A DNA stretch of 7,479 bases from Acidobacteriota bacterium (GTDB taxonomy: Bacteria > Acidobacteriota > Holophagae > Thermotomaculales > Thermotomaculaceae). Under the pieces are notes generated by a model that saw only the letters and a list, made by a program, of their open reading frames with translations, had not been told where the DNA came from and made no database searches. Made by a program: the position numbers and the translations under genes. Shown one piece after another: positions 1 through 6,099 of the stretch. Every line of letters starts with the position of its first letter. Position 1 is the first letter of the stretch. Location of the stretch: positions 1-7,479 of the forward strand of contig JALWHA010000297.1 of NCBI GenBank assembly GCA_027038695.1, in the 5' to 3' direction.

Positions 1-462
1 CCCAATAAACTGTCTTCTCTGTTAGGAAAATTAGTGGCATTTAATAAAGAGGGGAATTTGTTTTTATGTGATGTTGTAAGCGGGGAGATAATTAAAACCG
101 ATAAAAACTGCAGGATTGTTTTAAAAAAAGTAATTTTAAATCCGCTAAAAGATTTAGATAAAATTGACAGAAACGCCAGAATTAACTCTCCCTTTGATTC
201 TAAAATATTGGAAATTGCAAAGAGAATGAAAAAGATAAAAAGGGTTTTAAGCATTCAATACTCTCAAAAACTTGATTTAGTGGTGATTTTGAAAAGGGAG
301 AGCAGGAAAGAATCAATCTTGCTTTTGACATCTGAAAATCTTGATAAAAAAGGTGAAATTAAGTTGAAAAATAACAATTATTCCAGAATGAAAATCTATG
401 GAGATAAAATTTATCTTCTTGACGAAGAAGGCGAGTTTCTGGATGTGTTTCAGGTGCATTAA
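1..462 (+). CDS. C-terminal part of a probable 6-bladed beta-propeller protein (5' end outside window)
   Basis: The frame is open from the first base, so the gene starts upstream and only the last 153 codons are seen. A GTG at 34 is not a credible start: it has no ribosome binding site and the coding frame continues before it. The visible part has short beta-rich, blade-like stretches such as VAFNKEGNLFLCD, ILLLTSENLDKKGEI and KIYGDKIYLLDEEGEFLDVF, separated by a charged helical insert (about residues 50-80). The complete propeller at 2084-3139 has a similar charged insert before its last blades. No catalytic motif is visible. Its place just before an ABC operon and further propeller genes supports the family call. 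The call is inferred from pattern and context, because the diagnostic N-terminal GQGPG motif would lie outside the window. Confidence 0.6.
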   Translation, partial: PNKLSSLLGKLVAFNKEGNLFLCDVVSGEIIKTDKNCRIVLKKVILNPLKDLDKIDRNARINSPFDSKILEIAKRMKKIKRVLSIQYSQKLDLVVILKRESRKESILLLTSENLDKKGEIKLKNNNYSRMKIYGDKIYLLDEEGEFLDVFQVH

Positions 463-579
463 AGAGGAATGCTAAAACACTGTGCTGGAGAGGTTATAGG
501 TTGAATTGCTTTTAGATATTATATTTGCCAAACAATGGCTTAAAAAATATAATAGAACATATTAGGTTTAATGAGAAAT

Positions 580-619
580 TTAATTTTTTTCTAAATAGGA
601 ATTAGTTTTTTGTTAAAAT
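580..619 (+). promoter_or_regulatory. Extended -10 promoter for the ABC/propeller operon, with a T7 box
   Basis: TGTTAAAAT at 611-619 is an extended -10 (TG at 611-612, TAAAAT at 614-619). The -35 region is poor (TAAATA at 592-597, spacer 16). Directly upstream, TTAATTTTTTTCT at 580-592 is identical to the 13-mer just before the -35 boxes of both peptide promoters (3320-3332 and 6245-6257). It may be an UP element or a shared binding site. The leader then carries a small hairpin (641-646 with 650-655, loop TGC). The rest of 463-692 shows no gene or clear terminator. Confidence 0.55.
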
Positions 620-692
620 AAAAAGGTTTTTAGAAGCAGGCCGGGTTGCACCTGGTTGAAAAAGAATGAGGCTATATTGGGTAAGTTAAAAG

Positions 693-1376
693 ATGATTTA
701 TTTGAATAATGTTAGCAAAAGTTTTGGAAAGAAAAGGGTTTTGAACAGTATTTCCCTGAAGTTTAAAAGGGGAGAAGTTTCTTTTTTATGCGGGCCGAAC
801 GGTGCGGGAAAAACCACCATGTTAAGGTTGATTCTCGGGATTTTAAAGCCTGATAAGGGAAGCATTGACATAAACGGAAATAAAAAATTCTCCTTTATGT
901 TTCACTCTATTTCTTTAATTGAAGAGATTAGTCTGCTTAACAATATGCGGTTTTTTTGCAGGTTAAACAATATCCCTTTTGATGAAGCAAAAATACGAGA
1001 GTATGCTAATATGCTTGGCCTTGAAGATGAGTTAAGCAATATTGTCTCCGATTTTTCGGAAGGGATGAAAAAAAAGGCTGATTTTTTGAGGATTTTAATA
1101 GAGGATTCGGACTTTGTTCTGCTTGACGAACCGACTGCAAATATGGACCCTGTTGCAAAAGTGGAGATACGAAAGATTGTAAAACAACTGGCTGACAAAG
1201 GCAAAGGCATTGTTATTACAAGCCATCTACTTAATGAGGTTGAGAAATTTGCCGATAGCATTTTTGTTATAGATAAAGGTGAATTAAAGTGGCAGGGTAA
1301 AAGGGAAGATTTAAACGAAGAGGGAAAAGACCTTGAAGAAAAATTTCTTGAATTAATTGGTGTGAAAGGTGATTAA
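693..1376 (+). CDS. ABC transporter ATP-binding protein, drug/peptide-export (CcmA/NatA-like) type
   Basis: This is a 227-residue single-domain ABC ATPase that would power the membrane partner encoded next. Visible motifs: Walker A GPNGAGKT at 34-41, a signature-like FSEGM at 121-125 (in place of LSGGQ), Walker B ending FVLLDEPT near 141-148, a D-loop NMDP at 150-153, and the switch histidine in ITSHLL at 178. The Q-loop glutamine appears to be replaced by His71 (FMFHS), which is unusual. The ATG at 693 begins a typical N-terminus (MIYLNNVSKSFG), but the ribosome binding site upstream is weak. It overlaps or abuts the permease gene, indicating one operon. The length fits the ABC-2 ATPase class. 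The substrate cannot be read from the ATPase; export of something connected with the adjacent envelope proteins is inference. Confidence 0.93.
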   Translation: MIYLNNVSKSFGKKRVLNSISLKFKRGEVSFLCGPNGAGKTTMLRLILGILKPDKGSIDINGNKKFSFMFHSISLIEEISLLNNMRFFCRLNNIPFDEAKIREYANMLGLEDELSNIVSDFSEGMKKKADFLRILIEDSDFVLLDEPTANMDPVAKVEIRKIVKQLADKGKGIVITSHLLNEVEKFADSIFVIDKGELKWQGKREDLNEEGKDLEEKFLELIGVKGD

Positions 1377-1377
1377 A

Positions 1378-2067
1378 ATGAGTTTCCTTAAAAAATTTAA
1401 TGTATTGTGCTACAAAGAATACTTGATAATAAAACAATGGTTGTTGTTATTGGTTTTTGCTCTCATCGGGTATAGCGTTTTTTCCTTTTTCCTTTTATTG
1501 CAGATGCAGGAAGGTTTTAAAAACAATCCTATTTTTCTAAGTTTTTTTAATATATTTGCCTTTGTTATTATTGTTCAATTTGCGGAGATTTTTTTTCTTT
1601 CATTTGTGAGTATGTCACTATACAAAGAATCCACTCCAGGAAGAAAAGAAATGTATTTTGCTTATGGTTTTTCCCCATTTGATGTGGCTCTTGCAAAAAC
1701 AGTCGTCTTTACTTTATGTGTTGTTCCTTTTTTTGCTCTTGTATTCGGTTCTGCTTTCAGGTTCAGGTATCTTGATTTGTCAGGCTGGTTAGGTGTTTTT
1801 TCTCTGGCATTGTTTTTTACCTTTGCATTAAATCTGGTATATATTTTTTCATTAATTTTTATAAAGGGAAAGGCAAAAGCCATAATAAACCTGATTTACT
1901 TTTTTGGTATCTATATTGTATTCAGGAGTTTCAAGTCTTTTTTGCATTTAATTATGGATGTTTCTGGATGGAAAATTTATCTCTCAATTGTTTTAATCTC
2001 GTTTTTAATTGTTTTTATGGTTTATCTTTTTGCAAAAATACTGCCTAAAGAAAAGTTGTTAGATTAA
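1378..2067 (+). CDS. ABC-2 type transporter permease
   Basis: This is a very hydrophobic 229-residue protein with six likely membrane segments at about 21-41, 52-80, 104-127, 137-162, 168-182 and 200-222. Between segments 2 and 3 lies a charged stretch, YKESTPGRKE (82-91), followed by FSPFDVALAK. This matches the cytoplasmic coupling region of ABC-2 permeases, where an E-x-x-x-G-R/T pattern precedes a P-x-S/F-x-x-x-x-x-x-K segment. I chose the ATG at 1378 because AAAGGTG sits about 7 bases upstream; an in-frame GTG at 1369 overlaps the ATPase stop and is less likely. Only one base separates the ATPase stop from the ATG, so the two are translationally coupled. The pair would form a homodimeric permease with two ATPases. 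Substrate unknown. Confidence 0.85.
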   Translation: MSFLKKFNVLCYKEYLIIKQWLLLLVFALIGYSVFSFFLLLQMQEGFKNNPIFLSFFNIFAFVIIVQFAEIFFLSFVSMSLYKESTPGRKEMYFAYGFSPFDVALAKTVVFTLCVVPFFALVFGSAFRFRYLDLSGWLGVFSLALFFTFALNLVYIFSLIFIKGKAKAIINLIYFFGIYIVFRSFKSFLHLIMDVSGWKIYLSIVLISFLIVFMVYLFAKILPKEKLLD

Positions 2068-2083
2068 GAGAGGAGAGAGGTAT

Positions 2084-3139
2084 ATGAAAAAAACGGTTAT
2101 ATTTTTGTCCCTTTTGCTTTTTGCGGTTTTTTGTTTTTCAGCAGAGGTTAACTCAAAGATAGATATAAACAAAAAGTTAGACAGGTCTTCTTTTATTTCC
2201 CCTGTTTCTTTTTTAAAGGTTAAAAATGCCTATTACTTTATTGATAAAGAAACAGGAAAGGTGTTTATAGAAACTAAAGATGGGAATTTTGTCTCCACTT
2301 TTGGTGGAAAGGGTCAGGGTCCAGGCAAGTTTCTCTTCCCATTTCAATTGATTTTAGGTGAAAACAAAATAGGCGTTTTTGACGGAATGCTTAAATCAAT
2401 TCGCTGGTTTTCTTTAAAAGGGAAGTATCTGAACGATACAAGGTTTAACCTCTCATTTTCAAACCTTGTCTTTCAAATAGAAAACAACGACTTATACTAT
2501 GCGTTTTTAATTCAGAATGTATCGGGAAGTCCGGATAAAGGCTTAAATGTCATTCAGAAGATAAACCTTTACGATAAATCGGGAAAATTAATAAAAAATG
2601 TCTGGAAATCCCCTGCATTAAGCATGAAGCAATTAAAAGGCAATGTTTTAAACTTTATCAGGTTTTTTACCATAACGCAGGACAACACTTTATACATTTC
2701 AGATTATCAAAATAATGCGGTAATCTTTAATCTATATAATCAAAAGGGAGACAGGATAGGAAGATTAGAAAAAGAATACCCGTTGATTAAGTTGACTAAA
2801 AGTGAAAAAGAGGCTGCGAAAAAAAGGTTTGAAGAGGTAAAGAAGAAAAACCCTATGACCGCAAAAATGCTTGAAGGAACAAAAATACCTGAATACAAAA
2901 CCCCCATAGACGGAATTGAAAAACAGGGCAACACGGTTTACATTCTGTATTTCAAGAGGCAGGACGGGAAAGAAAAGCCTCAATACTTTTTAGACATTGT
3001 TAACGGAACAAAGGTAGCAAAAAGTATGGAAATATCCCCTGACGGCAACCTGATTGATTTTCAAATAGATTCTAACAACATAATTCTATTGGTTGAAAAA
3101 GACGACAACTATTTTGTTGAGGTTTCTGGACTCAATTAG
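2084..3139 (+). CDS. Exported 6-bladed beta-propeller protein (GQGPG type)
   Basis: This 351-residue protein has a clear Sec signal peptide (MKK, hydrophobic 5-19, likely cleavage after Ala20), so it acts outside the cytoplasmic membrane. Residues 74-83 read GGKGQGPGKF, the hallmark loop of the 6-bladed beta-propeller family (Pfam PF17170, former DUF5128, from memory). Around it are repeated blade-like units: YYFIDKETGKVFI, ILGENKIGVFDG, LYISDYQNNAVIFNLYNQKG and ILLVEKDDNYFVEV. A charged helical insert occupies about 233-275. A strong ribosome binding site (GGAGAGAGG) precedes the ATG, and the gene follows the permease by 16 bases, so it belongs to the ABC operon. Family members usually have no known enzymatic activity; a binding or scaffold role at the envelope is inferred. 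Confidence 0.85.
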   Translation: MKKTVIFLSLLLFAVFCFSAEVNSKIDINKKLDRSSFISPVSFLKVKNAYYFIDKETGKVFIETKDGNFVSTFGGKGQGPGKFLFPFQLILGENKIGVFDGMLKSIRWFSLKGKYLNDTRFNLSFSNLVFQIENNDLYYAFLIQNVSGSPDKGLNVIQKINLYDKSGKLIKNVWKSPALSMKQLKGNVLNFIRFFTITQDNTLYISDYQNNAVIFNLYNQKGDRIGRLEKEYPLIKLTKSEKEAAKKRFEEVKKKNPMTAKMLEGTKIPEYKTPIDGIEKQGNTVYILYFKRQDGKEKPQYFLDIVNGTKVAKSMEISPDGNLIDFQIDSNNIILLVEKDDNYFVEVSGLN

Positions 3140-3152
3140 TTTTTGCTTTTTG

Positions 3153-3169
3153 TAAAACTGTAAGTTTTA
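3153..3169 (+). terminator. AT-rich hairpin after the ABC/propeller operon (weak terminator candidate)
   Basis: TAAAACT at 3153-3159 and AGTTTTA at 3163-3169 form a perfect 7-bp stem with a GTA loop, 13 bases after the propeller stop codon. There is no T-run behind it and the stem is AT-rich, so efficient termination is doubtful. Confidence 0.25.
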
Positions 3170-3174
3170 TCAAA

Positions 3175-3231
3175 TTCAAAGCAAGGAAGTTGAATGAGGA
3201 AGAAAAGAGGTGGGTGGTGGAGAGGTTGTGA
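3175..3231 (+). pseudogene. Conserved short reading-frame relic (ARKL-EEEKRWV-ERL), copy A
   Basis: In this frame the sequence reads FKARKLNEEEKRWVVERL then TGA. Copy B (6100-6156) reads FTARKLSEEEKRWVIERL then TGA. Several differences between the copies are silent or conservative in this frame (Val GTG/GTT, Val/Ile, Ala GCA/GCG), so it may be the remnant or tail of a protein gene. No start codon with a ribosome binding site is visible. In another frame, ATG 3194 to TAA 3271 gives a basic 25-residue peptide, also open in copy B with GTG, but the differences there are less conservative (WW versus LL). Function unknown. Confidence 0.35.
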
Positions 3232-3319
3232 AAAAAGATTGAACAGAGAAAAACCTTTTTTGTTTATTTAATGTTCATATTTGAAAATATAATTTTTGAT
3301 ATTGGTTTTAATAATAAAC

Positions 3320-3354
3320 TTAATTTTTTTCTTGACACGAGAGAGAGATAAAAT
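3320..3354 (+). promoter_or_regulatory. Promoter of the 8-Cys peptide gene, with (GA)5 in the spacer (11 bp)
   Basis: A perfect -35 box, TTGACA (3332-3337), and a -10 box, TAAAAT (3349-3354), are separated by C plus (GA)5, only 11 bp. Sigma-70 promoters normally need about 17 bp, so this copy is predicted to be off or very weak. Copy B has (GA)9 and a 19-bp spacer. TTAATTTTTTTCT immediately upstream may act as an UP element. A gain of three GA units would restore 17 bp. A second, unpaired TATAAT at 3288-3293 is conserved in copy B and could be an alternative -10. Confidence 0.8.
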
Positions 3355-3361
3355 AGGTGCC

Positions 3362-3374
3362 GATTAATTTAACC
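3362..3374 (+). promoter_or_regulatory. Operator-like inverted repeat at the predicted transcription start, copy A
   Basis: GATTAATTTAACC is a TTAA-T-TTAA inverted repeat with one mismatch in its outer arm; copy B (6295-6307) is perfect. It begins about 8 bases after the -10 box, at the expected start of transcription, where a repressor would block initiation. It could instead form a small 5' hairpin. Confidence 0.4.
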
Positions 3375-3377
3375 TGT

Positions 3378-3415
3378 GGGTGGCCGGCCATCCCTCAAAA
3401 AACCAAGGAGGGATG
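3378..3415 (+). promoter_or_regulatory. Two mutually exclusive leader hairpins, one sequestering the ribosome binding site (copy A)
   Basis: Hairpin 1 pairs GGGTGG (3378-3383) with CCATCC (3388-3393) across a CCGG loop, with one G-U pair. Hairpin 2 pairs CATCCCTC (3389-3396) perfectly with GAGGGATG (3408-3415) across an 11-base loop. That covers most of the Shine-Dalgarno sequence AAGGAGG (3405-3411). The two hairpins share CATCC, so only one can form. Copy B keeps both stems exactly while its loop is 6 bases longer, as expected for a functional RNA fold. Confidence 0.6.
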
Positions 3416-3417
3416 AG

Positions 3418-3702
3418 ATGAAAAAGGTTAAGGTGATTTTATTTGTTGTATTAATTATTGCTTTTACTATTTCAACATCCTTGTGGGCAATGCGTAGAGG
3501 AAGCGTTGGTGGGGAATTTATGTGTTATGACATTGCTCAGCAGGAAGATAGTATATTAGACCATGTCACTTGTTCATATTTTTCATATTCTGACCCTGGT
3601 TTTCATTGTCCTGATGATGCTCCTGGTATTTGTTATGGATGTACATGTGTTTTTGAGTCAGGTGTAACAATTACAACAAGAGCCTGTGAATGCCAATTTT
3701 AA
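3418..3702 (+). CDS. Small secreted cysteine-rich protein with eight cysteines
   Basis: The protein has 94 residues. A Sec signal peptide (MKKVKV, hydrophobic core, SLWA) probably ends after Ala24, leaving a mature protein of about 70 residues. This contains eight cysteines, all in its mature part, several in close pairs (GICYGCTC and ACEC near the C-terminus). An even number in an exported domain suggests four disulfides. No NVEALA motif, known toxin motif or leader-peptide GG site is evident. I chose the ATG at 3418 because AAGGAGG lies 6 bases upstream and copy B has the same start; a longer frame from GTG 3376 would run through the leader hairpins and spoil the signal peptide. Downstream, a propeller lipoprotein follows by 30 bases without a terminator, so the two are probably co-transcribed. 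Role unknown; a secreted peptide, signal or toxin are possibilities. Confidence 0.85.
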   Translation: MKKVKVILFVVLIIAFTISTSLWAMRRGSVGGEFMCYDIAQQEDSILDHVTCSYFSYSDPGFHCPDDAPGICYGCTCVFESGVTITTRACECQF

Positions 3703-3732
3703 TTAAATAATTAAATCTCTTCGGGGGGTTGC

Positions 3733-4884
3733 ATGAAAAAGGGTGTTTTTCTTCTTGTTATTCTGGTTTTTTTAATAGGGTGCAATGTCAACAGGAATGG
3801 TAACGCTATAAAAGTAAAAAAGCAACCTCCCGAAGAAGGGAAGGGTAAAACATTTGAGTTTATTGTAAGTGTAGATGATGATGTCCCGGATTTTTCTAAA
3901 AAGTATATTGACTATGACCCTGAAACAGGGAAGATACTTCTTTTGCCGGTGCAAGCAGGTTTGCTTAGTTCTGTTATGGTAATTGATAAAGATGGGCATT
4001 TTGACTTACTTGGCAGAAGGGGGCAGGCTCCTGAAGAAATAAATGGAGTTAAAAGCACAGCAAAGTTTATAGGCGATGGGCTTATAGGGATGATAACAAT
4101 GTTTGGTGAAAGTTCATTCCTTGTATTAAATGAAAATGGGGATGTTGTGAAAAGATGGCCATTTCCCAAAGATATTTGCAGAGTCTGGGAATGCAGGCTT
4201 TATAATAATGGTAAACTGTATTATTTAGATTCCTGTCCATATTATTCGCTTAAAGAAGGAACGGTAATAGGGAAGGTATTATTTGAGAATTCGGGTAAAA
4301 AAGAAGAGATATTAACTTTTTCTAAACTGAGAAAATTACTGAAAAAATTTGCTATTTCTAACAACAATAAAACATTGACTTTGTATGCTTATTTTCTCTC
4401 CAACGCTGACTATGTCGTAATTTATCCGTATAGAAAGCCTGAAAAGAGAGACGAACCTATAGGGATTATCTTTAACATAAAAACAAGAGAGTACTATCCC
4501 TTTTATGCAAAAAGGGTATTAAAAAAGGGTTTGTTGTTTCATATAAAAGGCTGTTCATTATATAAGCCTTATTTTTATGGGGATGAAGTGGTTATGGATA
4601 AAAAATATATGAAAAACATCAGTGATGTATCCGCAGAAGATTTGTTTAATTATGATGGTATAATTCATGTAATTGATTATAAAGGGAAAGCGGTTGGTGT
4701 GTACACCTTTTACAATGATTTTTATAACTATTTGAAAAACCATAACTGTAAAAGTCTTTACTTTTTCAGGGTATTGGGTTTAAAGGATAACTATATACTC
4801 GGTGTGGCTGATTGGTTTTATAAAGGAAAGAAACAGCCTCCCTCACAGGTAGTTATAAAGGTTAAATTGAGAAAACTAATTTGA
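3733..4884 (+). CDS. 6-bladed beta-propeller lipoprotein
   Basis: This 383-residue protein has a lipoprotein signal peptide (MKKGVFLLVILVFLIGC), with the lipobox LIGC and lipidated Cys17. It is therefore anchored in a membrane, facing the periplasm or the outside. GRRGQAPEEI at 94-103 corresponds to the GQGPGEF loop of the 6-bladed beta-propeller family. Blade-like repeats follow (VMVIDKDGHFDLLG, SFLVLNENGDVVKRW, KLYYLDSC, IHVIDYKGKAVGVYTF). Five further cysteines lie in the mature part (around 144, 149, 164, 275 and 336), more than in the neighbouring propellers. A G-rich stretch (3723-3728) is a poor ribosome binding site, so translation may rely partly on the peptide gene 30 bases upstream. 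Its linkage to that gene suggests that it binds, retains or senses the small protein, which is inference. Confidence 0.82.
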   Translation: MKKGVFLLVILVFLIGCNVNRNGNAIKVKKQPPEEGKGKTFEFIVSVDDDVPDFSKKYIDYDPETGKILLLPVQAGLLSSVMVIDKDGHFDLLGRRGQAPEEINGVKSTAKFIGDGLIGMITMFGESSFLVLNENGDVVKRWPFPKDICRVWECRLYNNGKLYYLDSCPYYSLKEGTVIGKVLFENSGKKEEILTFSKLRKLLKKFAISNNNKTLTLYAYFLSNADYVVIYPYRKPEKRDEPIGIIFNIKTREYYPFYAKRVLKKGLLFHIKGCSLYKPYFYGDEVVMDKKYMKNISDVSAEDLFNYDGIIHVIDYKGKAVGVYTFYNDFYNYLKNHNCKSLYFFRVLGLKDNYILGVADWFYKGKKQPPSQVVIKVKLRKLI

Positions 4885-4901
4885 CGAAGATATAGATGTT
4901 A

Positions 4902-4929
4902 CTCGGAGAGTTTTTATAAAATTTCCGAG
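4902..4929 (+). terminator. Possible terminator hairpin after the propeller lipoprotein gene
   Basis: CTCGGA (4902-4907) pairs with TCCGAG (4924-4929), enclosing a TTTTATAAAA that can itself fold. It lies 18 bases after the stop codon. The following bases (AGTTATTAGTACTTTC) are T-containing but not a clean T-run, so this is a weak intrinsic terminator at best. Confidence 0.35.
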
Positions 4930-5030
4930 AGTTATTAGTACTTTCTTTTTATTGCGTGGCGTTCCTTTTTCACCAACATTTTCTTACACCCCATCCTGGA
5001 AGAGAGGTACTTTGAGAGTATAGATTAGGG

Positions 5031-5060
5031 TTAACTCTTTGTTTCTGTTTGTGTTAAAAT
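5031..5060 (+). promoter_or_regulatory. Extended -10 promoter for the propeller gene at 5107
   Basis: TGTTAAAAT at 5052-5060 is the same extended -10 seen upstream of the ABC operon. A weak -35, TTAACT (5031-5036), lies 18 bp upstream. It overlaps the right arm of a long-range inverted repeat (4964-4976 with 5060-5070). No GA tract is present, so this propeller would be expressed independently of the phase-variable promoters. Confidence 0.5.
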
Positions 5061-5106
5061 TGGTGAAAGGGATTTTTGCGGGTATTCAGTTTTGCAGCGG
5101 TAATAA

Positions 5107-6066
5107 ATGTTGTGTGGAGCCATGTTGCGGTATTTTGTAATTTTATTTTGCTTGATTATATCATTTTTTGTTAACGCAAAAACTCCTATAAAAAATCTAT
5201 CCATTCCTGAAAGTGTGGTTTTTGCAAAAAGTGTCTATTGCGATAATGGTAAAATTGCTTTTTTAGACAAAGGGGATAATTCTTTAAAAGTATTTGATAT
5301 TAACCTTAAACACATTGAGTATCGCCTTAAAATTAAAGAGGGTCAGGGGCCGGGAGAGGTCTCTCCCTATTTTTTTATGGCCAATCCTTCTATTGCTTTT
5401 TCACAAAAAAAAGTGTTTATAAACGATATTGCAAGAAGGAGTATTCTTGTTTTTAACTCTAATGGTATTTTTCTGAAACAATTAAAACAAAAGCAACCGG
5501 TTATTTATCTAAACAAATCAAGCGAAAAGTTATATTTGTTTATAAGGGAAAATTCAGGGGATGGTTTTTCCCTGTCTGTAAAAGTAATGGATACCAAAAC
5601 CTATAACATTCTAAAAAGTATAAAATTAAATTGTCATTTTAAAATCAAAATAATAAAGCAGTATAAACTGTGGAGCGACCCGGTTATTGCTTTAAACAAA
5701 AAAGACAAATCAATTGCTGTTTTTAACGGTGAAAACAGTATTTTGTTTTTTAATTCAAAAGGGGAATTGCAAAAAACCCTAAAACTTCCTGTTAAATCTC
5801 ATAAAGAAGTAAAAATGATGAATCACTCATTGTATGTGGATATTGTGTCGTTTATCAGTTCTTTAATTTATTGGCAGAATCAATTGTATGGTGTTTATGT
5901 TTTCAAAGACAAAAATTCTCAATACTTCTCAAAAATTTTTAAAATCACCAATGAAAAATTTGAGTTTGAAAATCAATTAAGCGGTTCTTATGTGATATGC
6001 GGTATAAATAATAACTCTATTTTGCTTTTTGACGAACAGAACCAGAGTCTGGTAAGGATGTTTTAA
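5107..6066 (+). CDS. Exported 6-bladed beta-propeller protein
   Basis: The protein has 319 residues from ATG 5107, or 314 from the in-frame ATG 5122. Both starts give a signal peptide (MLRYFVILFCLIISFFVNA) with likely cleavage after Ala24; neither has a good ribosome binding site, so the start is uncertain. EGQGPGEV at 78-85 is the hallmark loop of the 6-bladed beta-propeller family. Blade-like units include VYCDNGKIAFLDKGDNSLKV, VFINDIARRSILVFNSNGIF, IAVFNGENSILFFNSKGELQ and NNNSILLFDEQNQSLVRMF. It has its own extended -10 promoter and is followed directly by the second regulatory module, so it repeats the order propeller, module, cysteine peptide seen at 2084-3702. A scaffold or binding role at the envelope is inferred; no catalytic residues are apparent. 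Confidence 0.82.
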   Translation: MLCGAMLRYFVILFCLIISFFVNAKTPIKNLSIPESVVFAKSVYCDNGKIAFLDKGDNSLKVFDINLKHIEYRLKIKEGQGPGEVSPYFFMANPSIAFSQKKVFINDIARRSILVFNSNGIFLKQLKQKQPVIYLNKSSEKLYLFIRENSGDGFSLSVKVMDTKTYNILKSIKLNCHFKIKIIKQYKLWSDPVIALNKKDKSIAVFNGENSILFFNSKGELQKTLKLPVKSHKEVKMMNHSLYVDIVSFISSLIYWQNQLYGVYVFKDKNSQYFSKIFKITNEKFEFENQLSGSYVICGINNNSILLFDEQNQSLVRMF

Positions 6067-6099
6067 TGTTGTTGATTTTAAAAAAACAGAGAAGTAAAA

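Larger units (their letters stand above)
3172..3429 (+). repeat. Duplicated regulatory module, copy A (upstream of the 8-Cys peptide gene)
   Basis: This 258-bp stretch matches 6097-6368 with no gaps except in the GA tract (8 bases shorter here) and in a hairpin loop (6 bases shorter here). The distance from module start to TTGACA is 160 bases in both copies, and from -10 to GGGTGG it is 29 in both. It holds a short conserved coding-like segment, an AT-rich region with a TATAAT, the promoter, a palindrome, an RNA hairpin pair, the ribosome binding site and the first codons (MKKV). Similarity is lost after the start of the peptide gene, so the control region was duplicated or homogenised while the peptides diverged. 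Confidence 0.93.

Noticed and set aside
902..1261. Antisense frame of 119 codons across the ABC ATPase gene
   Set aside because: It is a shadow of a clear ABC ATPase frame with all motifs and shows no recognisable protein features of its own.
3260..3293. TATAAT at 3288-3293 as the main promoter of the peptide gene
   Set aside because: No acceptable -35 box lies at the right distance, whereas TTGACA and TAAAAT are both present downstream. It is kept only as an alternative -10.
3382..3389. GGCCGGCC palindrome (also at 6315-6322) as a recombination or attachment site
   Set aside because: No integrase, flanking repeats or element boundary is seen. The palindrome is better explained as part of the leader hairpin.
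3376..3417. GTG start at 3376 that would lengthen the 8-Cys protein to 108 residues
   Set aside because: It lies inside the leader hairpins, adds a charged tail in front of a perfect signal peptide, and ignores the AAGGAGG site placed for ATG 3418. The sister gene has the same short start.
3912..4169. Antisense frame of 85 codons across the propeller lipoprotein gene
   Set aside because: It lies within the well-supported sense gene and has no ribosome binding site or protein-like pattern.
2084..6066. Propeller genes as enzymes such as peptidases or quinoprotein dehydrogenases
   Set aside because: No catalytic triad, cofactor-binding motif or heme-binding CXXCH is visible; only blade-like repeats and the GQGPG-type loop.
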